NCBI GenBank assembly: GCA_035041965.1
Contig: JAPYMA010000143.1
Location: 148,464-212,463 of the forward strand
Direction: 5' to 3'
Origin: Anisakis pegreffii
Taxonomy: Eukaryota; Nematoda; Chromadorea; Rhabditida; Anisakidae
Length of the DNA: 64,000 bases
Shown here: piece by piece, positions 63,965 to 64,000 of the stretch
How positions within the stretch are numbered: position 1 is the first letter of the stretch
Layout of the letters: the number at the start of each line of letters is the position of its first letter
Made by a program: the position numbers and the translations under genes
The notes under the pieces: generated by a model
What the model was told of the DNA's origin: nothing
The model's database searches: none
Seen by the model: only the letters and a program-made list of their open reading frames with translations

Positions 63965-64000
63965 CACTTGCTTCAATGGACAGTTTATACAATTATGATC

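Larger units (their letters stand above)
59500..64000. repeat. tandem array of peptide-gene units (about 1.7 kb each)
   Basis: Leader exons start at 60516, 62282 and 63964, spacing 1766 and 1682 bases. Non-coding parts repeat too: 59.6-59.86 kb resembles 61.33-61.50 and 63.03-63.18 kb (shared TATATCCAGAATATCAGCATA-like sequence), and 60.80-61.14 kb resembles 62.49-62.83 kb. The array runs off the right end of the window. Confidence 0.85.

Noticed and set aside
1..64000. tRNA, rRNA, CRISPR arrays, bacterial operons or telomeric TTAGGC repeats
   Set aside because: I saw no B-box/cloverleaf, rRNA-like segment, regularly spaced repeat array or telomeric run; the gene structure is clearly eukaryotic.

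Overview
This window is nuclear DNA of a nematode. It is AT-rich, its genes are cut into short exons by introns that are often only 35-100 bases with TTTCAG-type 3' splice sites, and several first exons follow an acceptor-like TTTCAG with no matching upstream exon, as at spliced-leader trans-splice sites. Two neighbouring genes encode the pepsin-inhibitor-3 fold, which is known only from nematodes. A parasitic, possibly ascarid/spirurid-like species is my inference and is not proven by the sequence.

Layout. Bases 1-15.5 kb hold no gene I can defend, only repeats and three clean inverted repeats. At 15.6-21.0 kb (+) lies an 8-exon seven-helix peptide-receptor-like GPCR. At 22.4-24.0 kb (+) is a 4-exon globin with both haem-pocket histidines. 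At 25.5-26.4 kb (+) a small secreted cysteine peptide has one signal-peptide exon followed by two alternative terminal exons. At 28.6-31.4 and 32.1-34.9 kb (+) are two paralogous pepsin-inhibitor-3-like secreted proteins, the first fused to a long Ser/Thr/Gln/Pro repeat tail. At 36.9-44.8 kb (-) is a complete 23-exon kinesin-5 (BMK-1/Eg5/KIF11). Facing away from it at 46.3-50.7 kb (+) is a 13-exon gene of unknown family with a basic tail.

The right end (51-64 kb) is an unstable accessory region: an intronless, broken UPF1-like helicase, a glycine-rich secreted peptide gene, and a tandem array (unit about 1.7 kb) of two-exon genes for short secreted peptides cut at a KRSKR site and carrying a YGYGG core. 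One array copy is frameshifted and a truncated copy sits beside the helicase.

Exon models were built by hand from reading frames, splice signals and phase agreement. For every multi-exon gene given with full coordinates the intron phases match at all junctions, which is the main support for the models; none is backed by transcript data.
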